Positions 32,901 through 44,403 of a stretch of 64,000 nucleotides of DNA are shown here, in pieces. Position 1 is the stretch's first letter. Each line of letters opens with the position of its first letter. Source of the stretch: Whalleya microplaca (taxonomy: Eukaryota; Ascomycota; Sordariomycetes; Xylariales; Xylariaceae); contig MU385747.1 of NCBI GenBank assembly GCA_022497155.1, positions 124,001 through 188,000 of the forward strand, in the 5' to 3' direction. A program made the position numbers and the translations under genes. The notes under the pieces were generated by a model that did no database searches, was not told the DNA's origin, and worked only from the letters and a program-made list of their open reading frames with translations.

Positions 32901-35900
32901 GCTGGACCGCTACGCCAGATCTGTACTGCTGGTTCATGGCAATGCAATTACATTGCCTCGCAGAACCGTGGCGGCGACAGTGCTGTGTTCTTTTTATCTG
33001 CTCTTGGGCGGCTTTATCAAGAAAACGTCAACATCGACTTTTCCCCTCTCTTTCCAGGGGGCCAAGTTGTACCAGGACTCCCAACGTATCCATGGGATCA
33101 TAGCGGGCAATCGTTCTGGAATGAAAGCCGACTGGCCTCGGCCTGGAGGCACCGCAAGTATCCTCATCACTGCATACTTGGCGCCAGGTCGATCGAGTCA
33201 CCTGATACTGAGCCGGTCTGGCGCAACGTTCTCCACCTTGACGATGCTTCCTGGCTGGTTGACCACAAAGTGGCGCAGGATGTCGTGTTTCCATTTGCAG
33301 GGTACGTTGCTATGGCTGGCGAGGCCATCCGCCAAGTAGCAGGCGCCGATATGGGATCAAGCTACCGTTTACGACATGTTGTTGCGCGGACTGCTCTTGT
33401 TATTAGTGAATCGAAGCCAGTCGAGGTACTCACAACATTGCGCCAAAATCGCCTAACCGACTTCGATGAGTCCCAGTGGTATGACTTTGCTATCTCATCC
33501 TATAGTGGCTCAACTTGGATCAAACACTGTACCGGAGAGGTTAAATACATCGAGGAACCTGGCCAACCGTCATGGGTCCCTGAGAAGCTGCCGCGTCAGC
33601 TCTCAAGTCATGCATTTTATGATGCTATGGTACGGAATGGATTCAACTATGGGCCTGAATTTCAATCCCTAGCAGACATTACTACTACCACCAATGAGCA
33701 AATCGCCGAGGCTAGAGTAATTGATCAGTACAATCATTCATCTTCGCCGTTTTCTCTTCACCCGACAGCGATCGACGCATGCTTGCAGCTTCTCATGATC
33801 GCCACGAAGAAGGGGCTTTGTCGCAATTTCGATGGCTTATACGTCCCCACCTCTATCGAGGAACTCACCATCTCCCAGGGTGCGTCCGAGATGCATGCAC
33901 GAGCATGGACTAAGAAAGGCGACCTTAGGCTAGGCGAAGTCGAGTGCGCTGCAAATGGGAAACTGGCTCTTCGAATGCGTGGTCTGCAATTAGCGCCCCT
34001 CGACAACGAGGAGATGAATAATTCTATCGACAAACATGCCGCAGCACACGTACAATGGCTTCCTGACTTTGATTTCATGGACCCGCGGACGCTATTCACT
34101 CGTCCGACTACGGACAGAGAACATCTAAGATTACAACAAGAATTATCGTTCCTCTGCATGCTTCAGGAGGTAAAAATGACAGAGGGGCTCGTACCCTGCC
34201 AGCCTCATTTTGCAAAACTTCGTGAGTGGATGAAAAGAGAGATCGAGCAAGCAGATGGAGGACATTTTCCTCTGGTCGAGGATGTGACACATTTCAAGAA
34301 ATTGAACCCTGCGGAACAACAGACAATGATCGACTCCCATCTCGAAATCCTTAAGAAAGGGTGTTATAGCGCCACCTCTGTGGGAATCAAGAGAGTATGC
34401 GAGCACGCGGAGGAGATCTTCACTGGGAAGCGAGAGACTCTAGATATCCTCATGCAAGGCAATCTCCTAACAGCGATTTATAACAGTACTAGTTTCGGCT
34501 ATGGTGACTTTGTTCGTCTACTGTCAAACTCACAGCCAAATTTGCGAATCCTTGAAGTTGGTGCTGGCACCGGCGGAACCACAGAGCTGATCCTGCGTGA
34601 TCTCGTGGACGACGGGGGAGCACCCGTCTATTCGGTCTACACATTCACAGATGTCTCGTCGGGGTTTCTCGTTCAGGCGAGAGAGCGCTTCTCATACGCG
34701 CCGAACATGGAGTACAAAGTTCTCGATATCACCAAGTCGCCATCCGATCAGGGGTTCGAGGGAGGAAAAATGGCATATGACCTAATTCTAGCCGCCAACG
34801 TCGTCCACGCAACGCCTTTCATTAAAGAGACGCTCAGTAATTTGAAGACATTGCTCAAGCCCGACGGAAAGCTAGTGCTTACGGAACTATTGCCCACTCT
34901 CCGAACGGCAAACTACACCTTCGGCCACTTCTCCGGATGGTGGCTTGGTGAAGCCGACAGTAGACCGACCAACCCTTTGATTCCAGTTGAGCGGTGGGAC
35001 AGCGAGTTGAAGAGTGCTGGCTTCACAGGTGTGGATTCCGTCGTCACCGACGACGAAGCGCCCTACAGTCATATTGTTACTATTGTGTCCCAGCCGCAAG
35101 TCCGGCGCGCAATTCCAGCTAAGAAAGTGACTCTACTGTGCGACGAAATAGAGTCTAACGTATCTCAAACTTTGAAGTCGGCTCTCGAGAGCGCAGGGTG
35201 GGAGGTTACCCCGTGCGCGCTGACATCTACACCTCCTCCTCATCAGGACATCATTTCGTGCCTGAACCTCGAGAGCGACTGGTTCGTCAATATGACCGAA
35301 CAGAACTTTACCAGCCTGAAGACATTCGCGAAAGCGATCGAGCAGCAAAAAGTGCTCTGGCTCACCCATCCCATCCAGATCAAATGTTCGGATCCCCGTT
35401 CCGCAACGTTCCTCGGCGTCGCTCGTACGCTGCGAGCCGAACAGGCGCCGGGGCTATGCACTCTCGAGATCAAGGCTACGGAGCCAAAGTTCTCGGACAT
35501 CGTCCTCGGCGTTTTCGATAAGGTCCGCACGCAGGAGGACGACGGCATGCTAGCGCCTGATCGGGAGTTCGCTGTCGACAACTCACAAGTGTGCATCCCG
35601 CGATACCACCCCTTTTCCCTAATCGATAGATTAAAGCAGGGTCACCACCCCGTCGACGCCCACGCCGTCCCACCGTCGGCCGATAAGAGGACAGCGCTCA
35701 ACATCGGCAAGCCCGGGTCCATGGAGACGCTGCACTGGATCGACGAGCCGGCGCCAGAGCCCCTGCCAGACGACCACGTGGAGATCGAGGCGCGCGCCGT
35801 CGGCCTTAACTTCCGTGACGTGCTCCTGGCGCGCGGGATCCTCGAGTCGCCGACGCTCGGCCGTATCCCATTGGGCTACGAGTTCGCGGGGTCAGTCCGC

Positions 35901-38045
35901 CGCGTCGGCGCCGCCGTCACGGATCTGGTGCCCGGCGACCGCGTGATGGCGCTCGCGCACGGCTGTCTGGCCACGCACACCGTGGTCCCCGCCGAGATCG
36001 TCATGCGGATCCCCGACGCCCTGGCCTTCGAGGCCGCGGCTACGGTCCCCGTGTGCTTCGGTACTGTCATCTACAGTCTCGTCGACCTGGGGCGTGTGGA
36101 GCGCGGGCAGAGCGTACTGATCCATTCAGCTTGCGGCGGTGTCGGGATCGCTGCTATCCAGGTGTGCCAGATGCTCGGCGCTGAGATCTATGCTACGGTG
36201 GGTAGTGAGAGGAAGGTCGAGTATCTGGTACAGCAGTTCGGAGTCTCGCGGCAACGCATCTTCAACTCGCGCGATGCTTCGTTTCTTGAGGGGATTATGC
36301 GCGAGACGGAGGGCCGGGGTGTAGATCTCGTTCTGAACTCACTGTCTGGAGAGCTGTTGCACGAGTCGTGGCGTTGTGTCGCTAAATTCGGTATCATGGT
36401 TGAACTGGGCTTGCGAGACTCGAAGGGGTCTGGTCGCTTGAATATGTTGCCTTTTGCGGAAAATCGATCATATCACGGGGTGAATCTATCCGAGTTTCGG
36501 GAGAGGCCTAAGTGGTTAAGAAGGTGAGTGTGATCCCTGCAATCCATTGGAGTGCTGCCTTTTTCAGGTCGTAACACTGTGCTCACTAATTCGCAGACTA
36601 TTGACCACGTTTGTCAACTTCTACGAGCAAGGCTTGCTTCGGCCGATCGAACCTGTCACCACGTTTGATGCGAAACAAGTGCTAAAAGCGTTTCGCCATC
36701 TTGAAGATAGTGACCACATTGGCAAGGTTGCAATCACGTTCCCAACAGCCGGTTCGGGGTCATCTATCAAGTCCTTGCCGCAGCCTCGTAGCATTACATT
36801 TGACCCCTTTGCCACCTACCTGCTCGTAGGAGGTGTTGGAGGTCTAGGTCGGTCCATTGCCACGTGGATGGTCGAGCGCGGTGTACGAAACCTGACGTTC
36901 CTCTCGCGAAGTGCTGGTGTCAGCGATGTTAGCAAGACCCTATTTCTAGAGCTAGAGTCTATGGGATGCACTGTGACGGCGGTCGCTGGTCGTGTCGACG
37001 ACATGGATATCGTGAACGAAGCGGTTAGCCGGTCGAAGACCCCCATCAAGGGTGTGATTCAATTAGCAATGGTTCTGAAGGTGAGAACTCCCTCGATGCT
37101 TAACTGCTGCGGTTGATACTAACAAGACTATAGGATGGCCCACTGGTGGACATGGACTGGACTCAGTGGAGAGATGTCCTCGCCCCTAAGGTAACAGGTA
37201 CCTGGAATCTTCACCAGGCGTTCCAATCCCAGAGTCTGGATTTCTTCTTCATGGCAAGCTCTCTCGTTACCGTAGCCGACTCGCTCGGGCAGGGTAACTA
37301 CGTCGCAGCCAACGCCTTCATCGAAGCGTTCTGCCAGTACCGGCACGCGCTCGGCCTGCCAGCCTCGGTTCTCAACATCGGGCCCATCAACGACGTCGGC
37401 TTCGTGGCGGAGAACGCGCACGCCATGCACAACATCAAAGCGCAGGGCCTGTACCTGCTCGGCGAGCGCGAGTTCCTCGACTTCTTCGAGCTCAGCCTGC
37501 TCGACGGCTACTCCGCGCCCGCGGACAAAGCAGCACCGAGCGCGGTCCCGCCCACGCCCTGGTACAACTCCGCGCAGGTGGTCATGGCGCTGCGCTCCGA
37601 GCAGGACCTCGCGGACCCGAACAACCGCACCATGTGGCGGCGCGACCGGCGCATGGGGATCTACCACAACGTGCGCGTGGAGGATTCCGCCCAGGCGAGC
37701 GAGAGCAACGCGCTGCAGGAGTTCCTCGCGCGTCTCACCGCCGACGATGGCAAGGCGGTCCTGGCGGAGAAGAGCAGTTTCGAGTTCCTGGGCTACGAGA
37801 TCGGGAGGAAGATCTACGACTTCCTGCTCAAGCCTGACGAGGAGGTGGATACGACGCTTACGCTGGCGCAGATGGGCCTCGATTCGCTGATGGCGATCGA
37901 GCTGAGGCGGTGGTTTAAGGGCGCGTTTGGGCTCACGCTCAGCGTGTTGGAGATCGTGGGGAGTGGTACGCTCGCGCAGCTTGTGGAACTTGTTGTAGCT
38001 AAGTTGCTGGAGAAGATTGAGGGAGAGGTTCAGAAGGCCGCGTAG
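29979..38045 (+). CDS. Highly reducing type I polyketide synthase (KS-AT-DH-cMT-ER-KR-ACP)
   Basis: Nine exons (29979-30553, 30616-31036, 31126-31339, 31397-31509, 31575-32013, 32069-32518, 32641-36523, 36597-37080, 37134-38045) join in phase to about 2,496 aa. Ketosynthase: active-site TACSAS near residue 197, CHGTGT near 333 and NIGH near 364. Acyltransferase: FTGQGSQW near 542 and GHSSGE near 632. Dehydratase: [11 protein letters not shown] near 945 and [10 protein letters not shown]-methyltransferase: [13 protein letters not shown] near 1374. Enoylreductase: [12 protein letters not shown] near 1795 with [13 protein letters not shown]. Ketoreductase: [10 protein letters not shown] near 2107 with [25 protein letters not shown] near 2440. 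No thioesterase or condensation domain follows, so release needs a partner or water. All domains look active, which predicts a methyl-branched reduced chain made in the cytosol. The product is not predictable. Confidence 0.95.
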
Positions 38046-38282
38046 ATTTAATGCCATAGAGTGATGCGTTTCATCATAATGTGTTTAGCTTAATAGATTT
38101 CAAATACGAACTATACAATGCTTTCAATCATGATAGCCTTGGCGTGAAGAGCTTGGAATTCCTGGAAGCTCAAAAGAGATGAATTCAGGTATTACACCGG
38201 TAGTCTGTCCACCCATCATCTTCACCCCTTTCCAATCGCCTTGAATCAGTACAACACCATCTTTCCTCGTCTCCCATGACCC

Positions 38283-38901
38283 CTAATATTCCAACCAAGC
38301 CCCCAAAACCCCACATCCCATGAACGCCACGAACGCCCACGCCTGCGGAAACCCCGGGCCGCCGAACTCCGGGTCCACGCCCATGGTCCCCGGGGCCAGG
38401 ATGCTGAGGAGGCCCGCGATCCAGTAGATCGACCCGGCCAGCCCGGCCGCGAACACGAACTCGCGGTGCAGCTGCGGGCTGCGCGCCCGCCGCCACGTGT
38501 AGTACAGCGTCTGCGCGCTGAGGATCAGGGCTAGGAGGATGGTCTGCGCGTTGTGGAATCTGGGGTCGGGTTAGCTAGGTTTATGTGTGTGTGTGTGTGT
38601 GTGTGCGTGTGAAGAAAAAGGGTATATCAAGCTGGAAACGCGATCTCAGTAGCTTGTCAAAGCCGTAGTTCAACCTCCGTGACCCAACACTCCCAGTCCA
38701 GGGAAGCCAATCCCAACCCTACAGAACAAAACTGCATAATCGCATAGACAACAGGTATACGAACAAACGGATATACCAAACTCACTTCGCATGCGGTCGC
38801 CACCGCGGATTAAACATGTGCGTCTCGCTGAAGTAATCCATCTTCAGCGCGCCGGCGGCCATGCCGATGGCGTCGACAGTGAGTAGGAGGCGGCCGAGCA
38901 T
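38283..38901 (-). CDS. Small four-helix membrane protein (fungal unknown family)
   Basis: Two exons (38901-38786 and 38559-38283) join in phase to 130 aa. The product starts MLGRLLLTVDAIGMAAGALKMDYF, contains NETH-like SETHMFNPRWRPHAKFHNAQT across the splice, and then has hydrophobic segments ILLALILSAQTLYYTW, FAAGLAGSIYWIAGLLSIL and WAFVAFMGCGVLGAW. The pattern HxxNPRWxPHAxFHxxQT followed by membrane helices belongs to a widespread family of small fungal membrane proteins, I think Pfam DUF6640, but I could not check the number. Function unknown. The intron carries a TG microsatellite. It is convergent with the PKS, separated by about 240 bp, and need not be linked to polyketide synthesis. 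Confidence 0.8.
38584..38605. repeat. (TG)n microsatellite inside an intron
   Basis: Eleven TG units in the intron of the small membrane protein gene. Confidence 0.9.
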
Positions 38902-39978
38902 TGTCGCGACCTCTTCGACTAGACGATCTCAATCACTGTCTCCTTTTTTTTATCTTCCCCTGAATTTGTCTTGTGGCTTCTCACGTTCGCGCTTCCCCGC
39001 ATGAGGATGCGACTCCGTCTTCTCAAATATTGAAGTAGTGCTAGTCAGTCCTTCGCGTCATAAGAATGACGGTAGGTCACGACGTATTCGATTATGTATT
39101 CCCGTCTCACAGATCTCTGATTACGTCACAGAACTATCAGAGCTGTATTAGCGTCCTTGAAGTAAGGGGCCGACGATTAGATATGCGGAGAACACCAGTG
39201 CAACTAACACCTAGATGACAGATCGGCCTCACAGGCTGGCTGTAGCTATTTACGAAATAGTGCGACTTAGGGAGGAGCAGACGGTGACTACGCTGCTATA
39301 CACAGGTTCTCTAGTAAATACATATACAAATATGAGGAACGAGCATGGAATTCATGTCTAGTGCGCATGCAAATCACTCACACTGCCACGCCAACAATGA
39401 AGACACGAGTATAGGGATATAAGCATGATAGAACAACATAGTCAATTAACCCTTCTAGAACCTCATCAACACCAATGTGACAGGCCGCCAGCAAGATCTC
39501 AAACCACCATCTCAAAAGCACGCCAAAAAGCACAACCATCGCTTTGAATCTCTGTTATTACAAAGACTAAATAAAAGTTGAACCATGTTAATTCCGCTCG
39601 ACTTAGTACCTTAAGTAATCCCCGGTCCCCCGCTCTCAGTCCGCTGAGTCCGAGTCCGCTCAGATACATAGATAGAGTTGAACCATATCGTCATGCAGTC
39701 AGGGCAGTACATGGATGGAAACTCTCTCTTCTCTAGCTGATCTCTTACCACGCACGCTGAAAAATTCCTAGCTCGGCGCTTATTCATCTTGGACTTTATC
39801 TTGGACGTAGCAGCGCTCTCTCTCCCCCCTGCCTTTCCCCTTTCCGTTCCGTTCCTTTCCTTTCCTTTTGCTCGCAATTCCCCCCTGAAACGTAAAATAC
39901 AAACGGTTTTATATACTAGTACAATGTGCTCAATCTGGGAAGAGATCACGGGAACATCATGCTCCCCGAACCAGCAGA
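38902..39978. other. Intergenic region, no gene seen
   Basis: About 1.1 kb; the left end is the promoter of the small membrane protein, the right end the 3' flank of the RCC1-like gene. A pyrimidine-rich tract (CCTTTCC-type) lies at about 39.82-39.88 kb. Confidence 0.4.
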
Positions 39979-42359
39979 TTAGTACATCTCAACATCGGCC
40001 TCCAAATCAGCAGATGCGTCCATGGTCTTGTAGATCTGACCGCTGGCCCCCGAACTAGCAGATTGGCCGACGTCCACCTCGGGCTGCAGTTCCGGCTGTA
40101 GTTCCGGCTGCACTTCGGGTTGCTCGTCCGGCACCGGGGACGGCTGCCTCACAGGCGGGCTGGGGTGCCTCTGTTCCCCAGACTGTTGCTGGGGGCCGCC
40201 GCCCGCCGACACCCCAATTTCGATTTCAGGAATCGGGGGTTGGAAGTTCGGGGAAACCTGGATCGAACCAGACATGGCGGTGATGATCGAGTACTGCCCG
40301 CCGGCGCCGGCCCAGTTGATCCGCTTGTTGCGGATGGCGGTGTTGTCGATGAGCTCCGGCTCCTCGACGTCGTCCGTGGTGCCCTGGCCCGTCTGGTAGT
40401 TGGCCGAGAAGCCCCAAGAGTGGACCTGCCCCCCAGGGGCGATCACGAAGCTGGTGTCGGTACCCGCGGCGACGAAGTTCGCTTTGATTTCTGTCAGGGT
40501 CGGCGTTAGCATTGAGCTACAGATATCCAAGGTCAGTGGAACGGGGAAGGACGCATACCATCAATCACGGTAGGTTCAGCTAGGATACGCGGTTTGCCGT
40601 TGTCATCAAAGACGGCATTCTCATCGTTGTACAATTCAGTGGGATGCCCAACTTGGTGACCATCAACACGTCCCCAGGTAAGCAATTTTCCGTCCTCGGT
40701 GCAAGCAACCGAGTGGTGCTCTCCGCCAACGATTTGGAGTATATCGTAATCTTCGAGAGATCCAACGATCTTAGGGTTCAGCACCATAGCGTCATCCTGG
40801 CCGGAACCGTCGGTAAGTCCGGTTTGCGAGTAGTTGTTGAGACCCCAAGCCCAAACGCGGTGGTGATTATCAATGTAGAAGCTGTGGTACGAACCGGCTC
40901 CTATATGGACAGCATAGTGTCTCGCAGTAAATCTGTCGCATGGCTCCGGACGCAAACCAGCTCGGGGACCCCCATGACGAGTCAGGGGCTTTCGACCTAG
41001 TTGGTACTGCCCTCCGCTACCCCAGGTGAAGACTTTGCCCTTTACATCCATGGCCAAGACGTGGTTCGAACCGCATGCAAGCTTCGTAATCTGGCTCAGA
41101 CCGGGAAGGAGAACAGGAACAGGCTGGATCCGTACGTCTTCGGAAAAGCCAATGATACCGTCAGAACCTCTGAAAGTCCCCCAGCCATATACGTCGCCAT
41201 GCTCCGTCAGTGCAAAGGAAGCGGAGTCGGTAGCAGCGACCTGAGAAAATCTCGTGCCTTCAGGGGTGCCATCGAGGTCGACCAAGCCAGGCGTGCTCTC
41301 AAGGGGGTTGAGGCCGGTGTCATCGTCATCCTCGTCGTCATCCTCGTCGTCAATGTCGCGTGTGCCACCTTCCCAGTGGGTATCACGACCGAGGGCCTTG
41401 TCATCATTTACACCCCAGGTGAGGATGCTGTGGTCATGAGTGAGGGCGACGACATGCATGCCACCGCAGGCAATCTGGACAACGCCGACAGTCTTTGGGT
41501 CCAGATTGTGGTTGATGCGAGGTCTCTTCACATCGATGGGTTTCTTTCCGTTGTACTTCTTACTGCCGAGGCCGAGCTCGCCGGAAGAACCTTCCCCAAA
41601 GACATACACCTCGAGTCTGTCGGTGGGGATGCCATTGATGGGGGGACCCCGGGCCTCATACCATTTCTGCTTCTTGCGCTGGCGTTCCGCCTCGTCCTCT
41701 GTCTCACCGTCCTCTTCCGCCTGCTTGCGCCTCTTGCCGGGACGACGTGGCTCCTCGGCATCGGATTGGTCACCATCTTCATCTTCGTCTTCGTCGGCGT
41801 CGGCGTCGGCGTCGGCGTTCTTGCGCTTATTAGACCTGGGCTGGGGCTTGCGCTTTGGCGGGGGCTTTGTCGCTCTAGACATTGCCTTTCCTCTGCTCTT
41901 GGTAGACTTGTTCGATGCTCTTGCACCTCCTCGAGCAGGACCTGAAGCAGGACCTGAAGCAGGACCTGGAGCAGACTTCTTCGATCTCTTCGGAGGGTTT
42001 TTTGGCTTAGGTTGTTCGACCGCTGGAGCATCTTCCTCATCTTCGTCCTCATCATCGTCGATAACAGGATATTGTTTCCTGTCAGCGCCAATTCTGGTCT
42101 GCAGGCCTCTCTTCTTCCCGGTTAGAGCTTCAACGGCGGCTATGGTGGGCGGGACCATCGGGGCAGCCCTCCTCGCACCCCTGGTCAAGCTCTTGGGGAT
42201 TTCGCCGATCTCATTTCTGATCTGTGCTTCTGCTGCTGCATCGACATCATCGCCGCTCTCATCGGCTGCTGGCTGTTGCTGCTGGGCGGCCATTCTAGTC
42301 CTCAGGCCCCTCGTGGACGCGCTGGCCTTCGCAGCCGCGGCGTTCTTTCGCGGAGGCAT
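39979..42359 (-). CDS. RCC1/Pim1-like protein, probable Ran guanine-nucleotide exchange factor
   Basis: Two exons (42359-40559 and 40490-39979) join in phase to 770 aa across a 68-nt intron with a GCTAAC branch point. Start ATG 42359 gives MPPRKNAAAAKAS. The N-terminal 250 residues are disordered and very basic/acidic, with several nuclear-localisation-like clusters (PPKRSKKS, KPPPKRKPQPRSNKRK, RRPGKRRKQ). From about residue 255 there are seven RCC1-type blades: YVFGEGSSGELGLG, ILTWGVNDDKALGRDT, VYGWGTFRGSDGIIG, VFTWGSGGQYQLGRK, VWAWGLNNYSQTGLT, LLTWGRVDGHQVGHP and VHSWGFSANYQTGQG. Homologues charge Ran with GTP on chromatin and drive nuclear transport and mitotic control. An acidic loop (DDEDDDEDDDD) interrupts one blade, and a long Q/P/E-rich tail with VQPELQPELQPEV repeats ends the protein. 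Confidence 0.92.
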
Positions 42360-43926
42360 TGTGGGCCGAACTGTGCGTGAAGGACGCGGCAATGGAGGTT
42401 GCGATGATAATAGATATCGGAACTCGCGAGTGTGAGGTGGTAGGAGTTGATGAAGTAGGGTAGGTGGAAAGGTGTGAGGTGCTAATGCGAGGTATGGGTG
42501 AGGTGTGTGTAAGTAAGGTTGAGGTCAGGTTGCTGTAAGTTGGGAGATGGGATGATCGCGTCAACGCTGTCAAAAAGGGCGATGAAGGGATAAGTACGCA
42601 GCTAACTAGAAACGAATTGGTTGCGCATAGCGTGTTTGTAGATGTCTCTTTGTCGCCTGGGCAGATGTTGAAAGACAATGGGCAATTTCTAGTCCATAAA
42701 CTGCTCGAGGCAAAGAATGGGCAGATGCTTGCGGATGGGAGAGAAGGGCGAGTATGTGGAAAAAAACGCGCTGGGCTAAGCTGGCTGGTTTTTTTGTTAT
42801 GTGCTGAGAAAAAAACTGTGGATCCAGGCCATGGGAGTGGAAGGAGAGTGGAAGAAAGCGACAACAATAACCCACTGAAAAATGACCGCATTCAGCAGAG
42901 AAGACAGGGATACATCGAATCACTAGTTCCCGATCTGGCAAGCCCCATAATATATCCCCTGCCGGGCTAGGTAGTATGCAGTAGTCTGGTGGTGCCGTGC
43001 ATTGATTGGTGCTCCGAGCTTGCAGACCCAGAATTAAACCCCCTGGCAGAGGTCAGGTAAAGGGCAGGAGCTCTCTCACCGCCCGCCTGGGTACCTTGAG
43101 CTGGCTGAGCTTCCCCTGTCAGGCCACCTTTTCATCCGGCAGAAAATGGCAAATAAAAAAGGCGGTCACAGAATATCTGTCAAATCTCACGTCAGGATCA
43201 CAAATCATTCACTACCTCTTCATATGTACCTACCTGGCCACACTTGCCTTCGTCAATCCCAAGAATTTCACATTGGAAGAGCAGCTGCCTATCTGCAAGA
43301 GCAGGGCAAGAGCAGGAATTCTTGATTTCCAGTGCAGAGTGCATCTACATGGTTCCAATTCTGTACTGTACTCGCTTTTCTTCCTGCCTCTTGCTTACCG
43401 AATAGAATGTCCACCCACATGAGCGAGACGATGATGCCTACTGTCATACCTAGGTAGCCCTGAATGCCACCTTACATGCATCATGGTGGTGTCATCTCAC
43501 AACACAGGCCATTCAGTGCCCAGAGTATACAGACCATACAACCTGATAGGCTGGGTATTGAACCACCTGTATCGTGTTCCGTAAGTGTCATAGGTCCAGT
43601 AAGTTGTCGAGTTCTCTGATTGGCCCGGACGATTACAGTCAAATAGGTACCCTATGACATGTAGCTCGTACGCAACTCCTAAGGGTATCACAGACGTCCC
43701 AACAAAGTCGTGGCATAAGTTCATCGCATTGGTACCGAGATTCAGAACCCTGAAATCTACAAAATCATGGTTTCATGCAAACTAGATAACCCTCCAGCAG
43801 GGCCTGTCGCAGCACGACCAAATCCTCCCTCCCAACGCCAGTACTCCGAGTGGAGAAGAATCCCTCCCATATTTACCAACCATCCCGAGCTAGCTTTTCC
43901 CGAGCAGCAGCACCCAGCGGCCTTCC
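42360..43926. other. Intergenic region, no gene seen
   Basis: 1.57 kb. The left part is the promoter of the RCC1-like gene. Plus-strand ORFs here (for example 43006-43422) have no recognisable domain and end in ordinary-looking non-coding sequence. Confidence 0.4.
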
Positions 43927-44403
43927 TTATTTCTTGGTGGTGAAGTCGATCTCGTTCGGGTATTCCACGTCGGCAGCAGCGACCCCCTTCTCGCACGTGC
44001 ACGAGTCGGCCGGGCGCGCGCCGCACGAGCAGGCGTCGCCGGACACGGCCGTGTTCTCCTTCGTCGCGTTGTCGCAGTTGCACTGGCCGGCGGGACGGGC
44101 GCGGCAGGAGCACCTAGCCCCCGTCACCACGTTCTCGATGGACGCCTTGTCGCAGGTGCAGTGGAGGGCGGATTGCTTGCCGCAGGAGCAGGTGGCTTGC
44201 TTGGCTGTGCAAACGGTGGAGAGTCAGTCATGATGCTCTGATGAGGGATCTGGGTAGGTAGCTAGGTAGATTGGGGGGGGGGGGGGGGGGTAGGTGGACA
44301 GGCGCATATGTGGACGGAGTTTGGGCATACCACAGACGCATTCGCTTCCTAAGTTCTTGCCGCAGCAAGTAGGTGCTGGCTGAGGGATGACTACGGTTGC
44401 CAT
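43927..44403 (-). CDS. CxC-rich metallothionein-like protein
   Basis: Two exons (44403-44331 and 44204-43927) join in phase to 116 aa. It holds 16 cysteines, nearly all in C-x-C pairs: PTCCGKNLGSECVC, then ATCSCGKQSALHCTC, GARCSCRARPAGQCNC and GDACSCGARPADSCTC, a roughly 15-20-residue unit repeated with variation. The tail EYPNEIDFTTKK lacks cysteine. Regular CxC spacing in a small soluble protein is typical of metallothioneins that bind copper or zinc; the family resembles a fungal Cys-rich domain of unknown function. There is no signal peptide, so it should act in the cytosol. The intron contains a run of 18 G on the plus strand. The metal bound and induction by metal are untested. Confidence 0.82.
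44273..44290. repeat. G18 homopolymer in an intron
   Basis: Eighteen consecutive G on the plus strand (C-tract in the transcript) within the intron of the metallothionein-like gene; prone to length variation. Confidence 0.9.

Noticed and set aside
37128..38057. 309-aa minus-strand ORF
   Set aside because: Antisense shadow of the GC-rich KR-ACP exon of the PKS; R/V/E-rich composition typical of such shadows.
41440..42435. 331-aa plus-strand ORF with serine-rich product
   Set aside because: It lies antisense to the RCC1-like exon; its serine runs are the reverse reading of the acidic and basic codons there. No domain is present.
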